From assembly GCA_016786745.1 (NCBI GenBank), contig JAEUVS010000125.1, forward strand, positions 1-64,000: a stretch of DNA of 64,000 nucleotides, given 5' to 3'. The notes beneath the pieces were generated by a model that saw only the letters and a program-made list of their open reading frames with translations, had not been told where the DNA came from and did no database searches. The stretch is from Chitinophagaceae bacterium. GTDB lineage: Bacteria; Bacteroidota; Bacteroidia; Chitinophagales; Chitinophagaceae. The translations under genes and the position numbers were made by a program. Shown piece after piece: positions 25,637 through 34,306 of the stretch; position 1 is the first letter of the stretch, and the number at the start of each line of letters is the position of its first letter.

Positions 25637-26851
25637 ATGACCGATCCAAGAACAATTTCCATAGCCAATTACGACTACCCCCTTCCCGATTCACGAATCG
25701 CGGCTTTCCCCGCCGAAAAAAGAGATGATTCGAAACTCCTTATCTGGAAAAACGGAAACATTTCGCAAGATGCATTCCGGAATATTGCACACTTTCTCCC
25801 ACAACACTCGCTTTTGATACTAAATAACACGCGTGTTGTAGAAGCCCGGCTCATTTTTAAAAAACCAACAGGCGCAAAAATTGAAATTTTCTGTCTCGAA
25901 CCCGGTGACCAGTACCACGACATCACCACCGCCCTCGCACAACAAAAATCAGTAGTATGGAAGTGTATGGTGGGCCGTGCATCGTCCTGGCAACACCAGA
26001 CCGTTCTCGAAAAAAAAATCGACAACGAAAAAACGTTATACGCAAAAATAATTTCTAAACACAGCGATCATTTTTTAATACAACTGTCATGGACACCCGA
26101 AGATTTGTTTTTCTCGGAACTGCTTCACATCGCCGGGTCCACTCCTCTTCCTCCTTACATAAAAAGAAAACCGGACGCTTCGGATACTGAACGGTATCAA
26201 ACGGTTTATGCTGAACAGCCTGGCTCCGTTGCTGCTCCGACAGCGGGCCTGCATTTTACGCCATCTGTTCTTCAGCAGCTCGCTGATTCCTCTATAGAAA
26301 CGGCCTACGTTACATTACATGTTGGTGCAGGAACTTTTAAGCCGGTCAAGAGCGATGATATGTCGCAACATGAAATGCATGCAGAGTTTATTGAAGTGCC
26401 CGCTTCGCTCATTGAGAAAATTTTATCATATTCCGGTTCACCGATCATCGCGGTGGGAACAACTTCGTTGCGGACACTTGAAAGTATTTACTGGATCGGG
26501 GTGAAGTTACTCCGCAATATACATGACGATGATCTTCATGTGGGTCAATGGGAGCCTTATGATTCTGATACCTCTATTGCCACCCGGCAGGCGCTCGAGG
26601 CGGTTCTTTTGTATATGAAGAAGAAAAATATTACGACGCTGATTACGAAAACGAGCCTGATGATTGCGCCCTCTTATATATTCAGGATAGTAGATATTCT
26701 TATTACGAATTTCCATCAGCCGCGGTCCACATTGTTGTTGCTTGTCGCCGCCTTTATAGGAGAGAAATGGAAAAGCGCATATGCCTATGCGTTAGACAAC
26801 GATTTCAGGTTTTTAAGTTATGGAGACAGCTGCCTGCTGTTCAGAAAGTAA
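25637..26851 (+). CDS. queA: S-adenosylmethionine:tRNA ribosyltransferase-isomerase
   Basis: Transfers and rearranges the ribosyl part of SAM onto preQ1-modified tRNA to form epoxyqueuosine, the step after Tgt. The 404-residue protein starts with the family pattern YDYPLPDSRIAAFPAEKRDDSKLL, has LILNNTRVVEARL, GSVAAPTAGLHFTP, and VGAGTFKPVKSDD, and ends with the NFHQPRSTLLLLVAAFIG stretch. It diverges from mraZ across 219 bases and converges on the sensor kinase. Its last codons lie within the first unit of the duplicated 3' repeat. Confidence 0.95.
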   Translation: MTDPRTISIANYDYPLPDSRIAAFPAEKRDDSKLLIWKNGNISQDAFRNIAHFLPQHSLLILNNTRVVEARLIFKKPTGAKIEIFCLEPGDQYHDITTALAQQKSVVWKCMVGRASSWQHQTVLEKKIDNEKTLYAKIISKHSDHFLIQLSWTPEDLFFSELLHIAGSTPLPPYIKRKPDASDTERYQTVYAEQPGSVAAPTAGLHFTPSVLQQLADSSIETAYVTLHVGAGTFKPVKSDDMSQHEMHAEFIEVPASLIEKILSYSGSPIIAVGTTSLRTLESIYWIGVKLLRNIHDDDLHVGQWEPYDSDTSIATRQALEAVLLYMKKKNITTLITKTSLMIAPSYIFRIVDILITNFHQPRSTLLLLVAAFIGEKWKSAYAYALDNDFRFLSYGDSCLLFRK

Positions 26852-26855
26852 TTTT

Positions 26856-27128
26856 TTCTTCTAAAAAAATAAAAAAGTTTGCCAAATATTCTAACTTATT
26901 GACAGAGCTGGCTTGCTGTTAAAAAAAACTTTTTTTAAAAAACAAAAAATATCAACTTATTGACACCGTTGCCTGTTCAGAAAAAAAATTTCTTCTTCTA
27001 AAAAAATAAAAAAAGTTTGCCAAATGTTTTAACTTATCGACAGAGCTGGCTTGCTGTTAAAAAAAATCTTTTTTTAAAAAACAAAAAATCTCAACTTATT
27101 GAAACCGCTGCCTGCTGCTCAGGCAATG
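26856..27128. repeat. two ~138-base tandem copies between queA and the sensor kinase
   Basis: The AT-rich space between the two convergent genes is a duplication with a period of 137-139 bases. Each copy has two half-units that end in near-identical sequences: AACTTATTGACAGAGCTGG at 26893 and its match at 27031, and CAACTTATTGACACCG at 26953 and its match at 27092. Long A and T runs form weak AT hairpins suited to two-way termination. The right end supplies the final codons of the kinase and the left end resembles the queA 3' end. Confidence 0.8.
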
Positions 27129-28479
27129 AACGATCCCGCAGATACGGAATCTCAAGCGTAAACGAGGAACCCTTGCCTGGAGAACTATCCACCCTGATCC
27201 TGCCATCATGCGCATCAATAATTGTTTTCACATAACTAAGTCCCAGGCCAAACCCTTTCACATTATGTAAATTCCCGGTGTGTGCCCGGTAAAACTTTTC
27301 AAATATCCGTCGGACCGTCTCCTTCGACATACCAATTCCGTTGTCCTCAAATTTCAATACCAGGTTCTTCCCGTTATTAGCGCTGGAAATTCTCAACACC
27401 AGTTTTCCTTTCGAGTATTTCACCGCATTATCAACAAGATTCGATATCAGGTTCCTGAAATGGACCTCATCGCCATTAATCAAATCCGTATCAGCGCCAA
27501 GATCAAGTTCTATGCGACCTTCAATTTCCTGCAGTTGCAACGTGTAGTTCGAAATAACTTCTTTTATCAACTCATGCACATGAACGGGCGCCTTGCTTAA
27601 CTGTACCTCCTGCCGATCCATCAACGCAGCCTGCAGAATGGTTTCAACATGCTTGTTCATCCGCTTATTCTCTTCCTTGATGATACCGCTGAAATATTCC
27701 ATCCGCGTGCGATCCTCAATAACCTTATTGTTTCGCAAAGCATCGACCGCAAGCGAAATGGTAGCGAGCGGCGTTTTAAACTCATGCGTCATATTGTTGA
27801 TGAAATCATTTTTGATTTCACTGAGTTTTTTCTGGCGAAGCAACGCATGCACAGTAATATAGAAGGCGCTTATAATTACCAGCGTAAAAAACATCGATCC
27901 GATAATCATCCACCGCATTTGCTTAAATACAATCGCCTTAAAATTCGGAACGATAAGAATCATCTGTTGCGCCGGCACCAGGTTCTCCAGGTCGCTACCA
28001 CTCGGCGGCTGCAGCACATACAACCATCGGAAATTGTTAACCGTATCCTCGAACTGCCGCGTAAAGTGCGGAGATTTGAGCTGGTAATCGTAATTCAACA
28101 ACCCGTCGTCCACCAGCACAGCAAATTCAAACGGTAATTCTTTCAGACCCTGGTTTACAAACGATTTCCGGAGCTTTTCATCAATTTCGGCAGCGGTAAA
28201 TTTTTGGGCGATTGTAGCCGGTCGCATCAGCTCCCGCTGAAACTGGTCGGAAGGGAATGTGAAGCCGCCGCGCTTAAGCTGAAAATTCTTAAGGGAAGGA
28301 AGGGAACTTTTCTGCTCCATCAACTCAACGCCCACCTCGTCGATCGCCCTCGTAATCTTGTAGCTGAACTCTTCCTGTTTGTTCACCAGCATCGTGTTGA
28401 GCCAGTTGTATTGAACGTAAATGGTTCCGGCAAGCGACAGGCTGATCAGAACTATTATAACAGGAAAAATTTTCTTCAC
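27091..28479 (-). CDS. two-transmembrane sensor histidine kinase
   Basis: A 462-residue membrane kinase with one N-terminal helix, a periplasmic region of about 150 residues with no sensor fold I recognise, a second helix near residues 190-215, no obvious HAMP, then HisKA with MTHEFKTPLATIS (phosphorylated His near 230) and HATPase motifs NLVDNAVKYS (N box), DNGIGMS (G1) and GFGLGLSYVK (G2). The start is GTG at 28479. No response regulator is adjacent, so it is an orphan; its overall form resembles the Bacteroidota PorY-like kinases, but that link is only a guess. The last residues (QQAAVSIS) come from the tandem repeat. Confidence 0.9.
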   Translation of the reverse strand: MKKIFPVIIVLISLSLAGTIYVQYNWLNTMLVNKQEEFSYKITRAIDEVGVELMEQKSSLPSLKNFQLKRGGFTFPSDQFQRELMRPATIAQKFTAAEIDEKLRKSFVNQGLKELPFEFAVLVDDGLLNYDYQLKSPHFTRQFEDTVNNFRWLYVLQPPSGSDLENLVPAQQMILIVPNFKAIVFKQMRWMIIGSMFFTLVIISAFYITVHALLRQKKLSEIKNDFINNMTHEFKTPLATISLAVDALRNNKVIEDRTRMEYFSGIIKEENKRMNKHVETILQAALMDRQEVQLSKAPVHVHELIKEVISNYTLQLQEIEGRIELDLGADTDLINGDEVHFRNLISNLVDNAVKYSKGKLVLRISSANNGKNLVLKFEDNGIGMSKETVRRIFEKFYRAHTGNLHNVKGFGLGLSYVKTIIDAHDGRIRVDSSPGKGSSFTLEIPYLRDRSLPEQQAAVSIS

Positions 28480-28580
28480 CCGGCAAATTTACAGAAACAG
28501 TTGGCAGTTAAGGCATGGGAACGCCCCCGGAGGTGAATAGTTGGCAGTATTTTTTGTTTATATTTTCCTAATTTACAATT

Positions 28581-29132
28581 ATGATCAAGCCAGCCCCTGG
28601 TACATTGCTTATTGCGGAACCGTTTTTAAAAGATCCGAACTTTAGCAGAACGGTGGTGTTCATCTGCGATCATCACGAACAGGGCAGCTTTGGATTTGTG
28701 CTTAACCGCGCCTATGGTCATACCCTCGACGAATTGATGAACGATATGAACGACCTCAAAATACCCGTTTTTTATGGGGGTCCCGTTCAGATGGATACTA
28801 TCCATTTCCTTCACCAATATCCCGAACAAATTGCCGGTAGCTATGAAATAATGAACGGCATTTATTGGGGCGGTGATTTTGAACTGGCTATCGATCTGCT
28901 CCGAAAAGGCGAGATAGATCTTTCGCGCATCCGCTTTTATATAGGTTACTCAGGGTGGTCTGAGGGACAACTCTCAGAAGAACTTAACCAGAAGTCATGG
29001 CTAACGGTGGAGGCTACCCGAAAACTTGTTTTTCACAGGAATGTCGATGATTTATGGAAAGAGGCAGTGAAGAGCCTTGGCGGCGACTACAGCCTCATGG
29101 TAAACTTTCCAACAGATCCACAATTAAATTAA
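28581..29132 (+). CDS. YqgE/AlgH family protein (UPF0301)
   Basis: A 183-residue soluble protein that matches the YqgE/AlgH family over its whole length: PAPGTLLIAEPFLKDPNFSR at the start, VVFICDHHEQGSFGFVLNR, VFYGGPVQMDTIHFLH, and FYIGYSGWSEGQLSEEL with the family GYxGWxxGQL pattern. Its biochemical role is not established. It is divergent from the sensor kinase and ends 3 bases before a terminator that belongs to the leftward atp transcript. Confidence 0.88.
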   Translation: MIKPAPGTLLIAEPFLKDPNFSRTVVFICDHHEQGSFGFVLNRAYGHTLDELMNDMNDLKIPVFYGGPVQMDTIHFLHQYPEQIAGSYEIMNGIYWGGDFELAIDLLRKGEIDLSRIRFYIGYSGWSEGQLSEELNQKSWLTVEATRKLVFHRNVDDLWKEAVKSLGGDYSLMVNFPTDPQLN

Positions 29133-29134
29133 AA

Positions 29135-29161
29135 AACCCCCGGCATGTGATGCCGGAGGTT
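29135..29161 (-). terminator. rho-independent terminator of atpDC
   Basis: Read leftward, CCTCCGGCA pairs with TGCCGGGGG over nine positions (one G-T pair) around a 5-base loop, followed by TTTTTT. It sits about 60 bases past the atpC stop and directly after the convergent YqgE gene. Confidence 0.8.
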
Positions 29162-29221
29162 CCAACTAACAGATTTTCCGTGGATGTTTGGATCATCAAA
29201 ATACGTAGCGCCTACTTACTA

Positions 29222-29482
29222 TTAAGCTTCCACGGCATTTGCGCCTTCAACGAGTACGGTTACATTATTGTTCAACACTTCGACAAAGCCTCCCTGAATA
29301 TCAAAATAGCTCACCTGGTTGTTTCTATCCTTTAAAACTTTTAGTCTGCCTGCTTTTAATGCGCTTACCAGCGGTGCGTGTTTTTCGAGTACTTCGAACA
29401 GGCCCGTTGTGCCGGGCAGCTGAACGCCGTACACGTTCCCGCTGTATAGTTTTTTTTCAGGTGTGAGAATTTCGAGATTCAT
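29222..29482 (-). CDS. atpC: ATP synthase F1 subunit epsilon
   Basis: Central-stalk subunit of the F1 ATPase. The 86-residue protein covers only the N-terminal beta-sandwich (LEILTPEKKLYSGNVYGVQLPG, then GLFEVLEKHAPLVSAL); the two C-terminal inhibitory helices found in E. coli epsilon (139 residues) are absent. This short form is common in Bacteroidota and means the usual epsilon-extension brake cannot operate. It follows atpD after 75 bases, most of them a repeat element. Confidence 0.93.
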   Translation of the reverse strand: MNLEILTPEKKLYSGNVYGVQLPGTTGLFEVLEKHAPLVSALKAGRLKVLKDRNNQVSYFDIQGGFVEVLNNNVTVLVEGANAVEA

Positions 29483-29500
29483 TTGGTTGTGTTTTCTTTT

Positions 29501-29554
29501 CGTGAAGCGTGAGGCGTGAGATGACTAATTTCGCTTCACGGCTCACGCTTCACG
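29501..29554 (-). repeat. inverted-repeat element between atpD and atpC (copy 3)
   Basis: CGTGAAGCGTGAGGCGTGAG (29501-29520) faces CTTCACGGCTCACGCTTCACG (29534-29554); the outer 13 positions pair perfectly. It starts 3 bases past the atpD stop. Its composition and loop core match the elements at the ftsA and ftsW stops. Confidence 0.75.
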
Positions 29555-29557
29555 ATT

Positions 29558-31066
<1,509 letters not shown>

Positions 31067-31137
31067 TTATTTTCTGTAGTTGCTAAATGCCTGAAATTGA
31101 ATTATTTCAATATATACAAGCCCTTTTATTTCGGGTG

Positions 31138-31172
31138 CAAAGGTAAGGTACGGGCAGTGAATCCTGAACAAA
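31138..31172 (-). promoter_or_regulatory. probable atpDC promoter
   Basis: On the minus strand TACCTTTG (31145-31138) is an exact TAnnTTTG -7 element. The nearest TTTG upstream (31172-31169) is 23 bases away, 3 to 4 more than ideal. The leader to the atpD ATG would be about 75 bases. Confidence 0.5.
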
Positions 31173-31212
31173 TCAGCAAAAAAATTACCGCTACATTTGT
31201 TTAAAATGCTCG

Positions 31213-32373
31213 ATGCAGTTGACCGAGGTTACGGATGAGCGCCTGGCACGGCGCTTCTTACTTGTGAACGTAACAATTAATAAACACGATCCCAACTATA
31301 TACGCCCCCTCGACAAGGACATCAACGGCGTATTTGACGCCAGCAAAAATAAAGCCCTGCGTCATGCCGAAATCACCCGCTGGATACTGGAAGACAGCGA
31401 CGGCAACCTCCTGGGCCGCATAGCCGCCTTCGTAAACCGTAAATACAAAACAAAGGGCGATGAATTTCCTGTAGGAGGAATAGGCTTTTTCGACTGCATC
31501 AACAACCAGGAAGCTGCCGACATGTTATTCAATGTCGCGAAGCATTGGCTGATGCAAAGAGGAATGGGGGCGATGGACGGACCGATCAACTGTGGTGAAC
31601 GCGACAGGTGGTGGGGAGTGCTTGTGGAAGGGTTTACACCGCCACCCTATTGTATGAACTACAATCAGCCATATTATAAGGACCTTTTTGAAAACTATGG
31701 CTTCAGAAAATTTTTCAACCAGTATTGTTTTGCGCTGAGTGTAAAAAACCGGCTACAGGATAAATTTTATGAAAGGCACGACGCGATTGCCAAAAATCCG
31801 GCTGTCTCGGCGCGACACCTGCGAAAAAACCAGATTGAAAAATTTGCCGTTGATTTCGCTACGGTTTATAACAAGGCTTGGGCGGGCCATGGTGGATTGA
31901 AAGAAGTAAAGAAAGATGCGGTGGTGAAGATGTTCAGGCAAATGAGACCGGTGATGGATGAAAAACTGGTGTGGTTTGTTTATGAAAAAGACGAGCCTAT
32001 TGCCATATGGGTGAACCTGCCCGATCTTAACCAGTGGTTTAAATACCTTGACGGAAAATTCAATTTTTGGGCTAAGCTGAAATTTTTGTGGGTGAAGAAG
32101 ACGAAAAAGTGTTCAAAATTTACCGGTATCGTTTTTGGCATCGTACCGCAATGGCAGGGCTCCGGGGTAGATTCATATATGATTGTTGAAGGAGCAAAAG
32201 TGATACAGGGTCAAAATCTTTATGATGACTATGAAATGCAATGGATCGGCGACTTCAATCCCAAGATGATAAATATTGCGAAATCGCTGGGAACCTATGT
32301 GAGCAGAAAACTTATCACCTACAGGTATTTATTTGATCAGACGAAAGAGTTTAAGGAGCACCCGGTGTTCTGA
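31213..32373 (+). CDS. GNAT-like protein of the YghO type
   Basis: A 386-residue soluble protein. Its layout resembles the uncharacterised YghO/GNAT-like family: an N-terminal half with LGRIAAFVNRKYK, VGGIGFFDCINNQEAADMLF and GMGAMDGPINCGERDRWWG, and a C-terminal half with FGIVPQWQGSGVDSYMI, which looks like the acetyl-CoA loop of an acetyltransferase. The substrate is unknown. It diverges from atpDC. Directly after its stop comes a GA-rich/CT-rich inverted repeat. Confidence 0.65.
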   Translation: MQLTEVTDERLARRFLLVNVTINKHDPNYIRPLDKDINGVFDASKNKALRHAEITRWILEDSDGNLLGRIAAFVNRKYKTKGDEFPVGGIGFFDCINNQEAADMLFNVAKHWLMQRGMGAMDGPINCGERDRWWGVLVEGFTPPPYCMNYNQPYYKDLFENYGFRKFFNQYCFALSVKNRLQDKFYERHDAIAKNPAVSARHLRKNQIEKFAVDFATVYNKAWAGHGGLKEVKKDAVVKMFRQMRPVMDEKLVWFVYEKDEPIAIWVNLPDLNQWFKYLDGKFNFWAKLKFLWVKKTKKCSKFTGIVFGIVPQWQGSGVDSYMIVEGAKVIQGQNLYDDYEMQWIGDFNPKMINIAKSLGTYVSRKLITYRYLFDQTKEFKEHPVF

Positions 32374-32453
32374 GGAGAGGGGAAAGGGGAAAGGAAAGAG
32401 GAAAACCAAATATTTTCTCACCTCTCCCCTCTCCTGTCTCCCTTCTCCTTTCT
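32374..32453. repeat. GA-rich and CT-rich inverted repeat between the GNAT gene and dnaX
   Basis: A purine tract (32374-32405) faces a pyrimidine tract (32417-32453); GGAGAGGGG at 32374-32382 is the exact complement of CCCCTCTCC at 32426-32434. It begins at the stop codon of the upstream gene. The CT arm resembles the tract at the end of rsmH. Confidence 0.65.
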
Positions 32454-32461
32454 TATCTTCG
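32454..32461 (+). promoter_or_regulatory. possible dnaX -7 element close to the start codon
   Basis: TATCTTCG, one base from TAnnTTTG, ends 5 bases before the dnaX ATG at 32467. The identical octamer lies 7 bases before the trpS ATG. If used, the transcript would be nearly leaderless. Confidence 0.35.
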
Positions 32462-32466
32462 CCAGT

Positions 32467-34230
32467 ATGGACAAGTTCATTGTTTCGGCCAGGAAATACC
32501 GTCCGCAAACCTTCGACACGGTAGTGGGTCAGAGCCATATTACAACCACCTTAAAAAATGCAATCAGGAACGGGCAGCTTGCCCACGCGTTTTTGTTCTG
32601 CGGCCCCCGTGGCGTAGGAAAAACAACCTGCGCGAGGATTCTCGCAAAAACGATCAACTGCGAAAACCTCCACGCCGATGGAGAAGCATGCAACACCTGC
32701 CGCTCATGTACTTCGTTCAACGAAGGAACATCACTAAACATACATGAACTCGATGCCGCAAGCAATAACTCTGTTGATGATATCCGCAGCCTGGTCGACC
32801 AGGTACGATTTGCGCCCCAGGCGGGAAAATATAAAGTGTACATCATCGACGAGGTGCACATGCTCAGCTCGTCGGCTTTCAACGCATTTTTGAAAACGCT
32901 CGAGGAGCCACCACCGTACGCGATATTTATTCTCGCCACTACAGAAAAACATAAGATACTTCCGACCATACTCAGCAGGTGCCAGATTTTCGATTTCAAG
33001 AGAATTACGATCAGCGACACGGTTGAGCACCTCGAAGAAATCACGAAAAAGGAAAAAATAAAAGCCGATAAACCGGCGCTGCAGGTGATCGCGCAAAAAA
33101 GTGAAGGATGCATGCGCGACGCACTCAGCATGCTGGATAAGATTGTGAGCTTTACGAATGGAGAAGTAAATTATCAACACACGCTTGAACACCTGAACAT
33201 ACTCGACGCGGATTATTATTTCAAGCTGATAGAATGTATGCTCAACCAGGATCTTGCAGGCGCCATGTTACTGTTCGACGACATTATGCGCAAAGGATTT
33301 GATGAAGAAGTGGTGCTGAACGACTTTTCGGAATTTATCAGGAACCTTCTTGTTGCCAAAGATGAAAAAATCGCCGGCCTGCTCGACGTGGTAGACAGCT
33401 TCAGGGAAAAATATATTTCAACAGCAAAGCGAACCGACGCTGGTTTTCTCGTTAGCGCGCTGAATATTTTGAACGAAACAGAGATCAATTACAAAACCGC
33501 GCGCAACAAAAGGCTTCACGTGGAGCTTGCGCTCATCAGGCTTACCTACCTGCTGCAGGCGTTAGAGCTTGCCGCGACGCCCGAAGGCGTGGCTAAAAAA
33601 AAACGGGTTGAAGAAGCAACACCCGTTGCCTTCAGGAATATTCCGGTTATTAAAACAAGTTTCAGTTCGGGTGACAAAGCGGTTGAAAAAAAAGAAGAAC
33701 CCAAACTTGTTATCGAGCAGCCACGTGTTGAACCGGTACCGCAGGCAACCGAAGCGCCTCCTCCTGCACGCGTAAGCACAAAATCGGCGCAGCTCGACAA
33801 GATAAGGAAACAGATCGCGGAAAGAAACAGTGCAGCTGAAAACGTTCAACCCATCCCCCTGAACGACGAATTATTGCAGAAAGCCTGGAATGAATACACT
33901 GAAATGCTAAGGGAAAATAAAAACCCGGCGGTACAAAGCTTTACGATGGCCAGGCTGAATATCATCAGCGACACATCGTTTGAAGTGATCACTAATAACA
34001 ACCTCGAGCATAAATTTGTTGAGCAGGAAAAAAGAACGCTCTCCGAGCACCTGCAAAAGGAATTTGCGAACCGGTCTATCCTGGTTACCGTTAAGATAAC
34101 GGATACACCGGTGGAAACTGCGCCCGTTGAAAAAACGCTGTCAAAGAAGGATCAATTTATGATGATGGCACAGGAATATCCACTGATAAAAGAACTGAAG
34201 GATAAGCTGAAGCTCGACCTGGATTTCTAA
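32467..34230 (+). CDS. dnaX: DNA polymerase III subunit gamma/tau
   Basis: AAA+ subunit of the clamp loader. The 587-residue protein has Walker A GPRGVGKTT (residues 46-54), zinc-site cysteines at about 65, 75, 78 and 81 (CNTCRSC), the Walker B/DExH stretch YIIDEVHMLS, and sensor-1 FILATTEKHKILPTILSRC. The three gamma-type domains end near residue 375, followed by a proline-rich linker and a tau-like C-terminal region. A run of nine A at 33595-33603 (codons 377-379) sits at that boundary; a -1 slip reads two more codons and hits TGA. Confidence 0.95.
   Translation: MDKFIVSARKYRPQTFDTVVGQSHITTTLKNAIRNGQLAHAFLFCGPRGVGKTTCARILAKTINCENLHADGEACNTCRSCTSFNEGTSLNIHELDAASNNSVDDIRSLVDQVRFAPQAGKYKVYIIDEVHMLSSSAFNAFLKTLEEPPPYAIFILATTEKHKILPTILSRCQIFDFKRITISDTVEHLEEITKKEKIKADKPALQVIAQKSEGCMRDALSMLDKIVSFTNGEVNYQHTLEHLNILDADYYFKLIECMLNQDLAGAMLLFDDIMRKGFDEEVVLNDFSEFIRNLLVAKDEKIAGLLDVVDSFREKYISTAKRTDAGFLVSALNILNETEINYKTARNKRLHVELALIRLTYLLQALELAATPEGVAKKKRVEEATPVAFRNIPVIKTSFSSGDKAVEKKEEPKLVIEQPRVEPVPQATEAPPPARVSTKSAQLDKIRKQIAERNSAAENVQPIPLNDELLQKAWNEYTEMLRENKNPAVQSFTMARLNIISDTSFEVITNNNLEHKFVEQEKRTLSEHLQKEFANRSILVTVKITDTPVETAPVEKTLSKKDQFMMMAQEYPLIKELKDKLKLDLDF
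33577..33625 (+). promoter_or_regulatory. candidate frameshift or slippage site in dnaX
   Basis: A perfect 5-base-pair hairpin, ACGCC-CGAA-GGCGT (33577-33590), is followed after 4 bases by A9 (33595-33603) and then by a second stem, CGGGT (33604-33608) with ACCCG (33621-33625). In the -1 frame after the A run the codons are ACG, GGT, TGA. dnaX of E. coli and Thermus is known to make its short form by slippage at A-rich sites. Confidence 0.45.
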
Positions 34231-34306
34231 AAAAACACGCGCTCGACCGGGTGGGTTCTTGTTTCCTTCATTTTAACTAATTTCACCGCTCAATTGAATA
34301 TCTTAT

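Noticed and set aside
26893-27058. TTGACA-like sequences in the queA/kinase spacer as sigma-70 promoters
   Set aside because: They are part of the tandem repeat between convergent gene ends, and Bacteroidota do not use the TTGACA/TATAAT pair.
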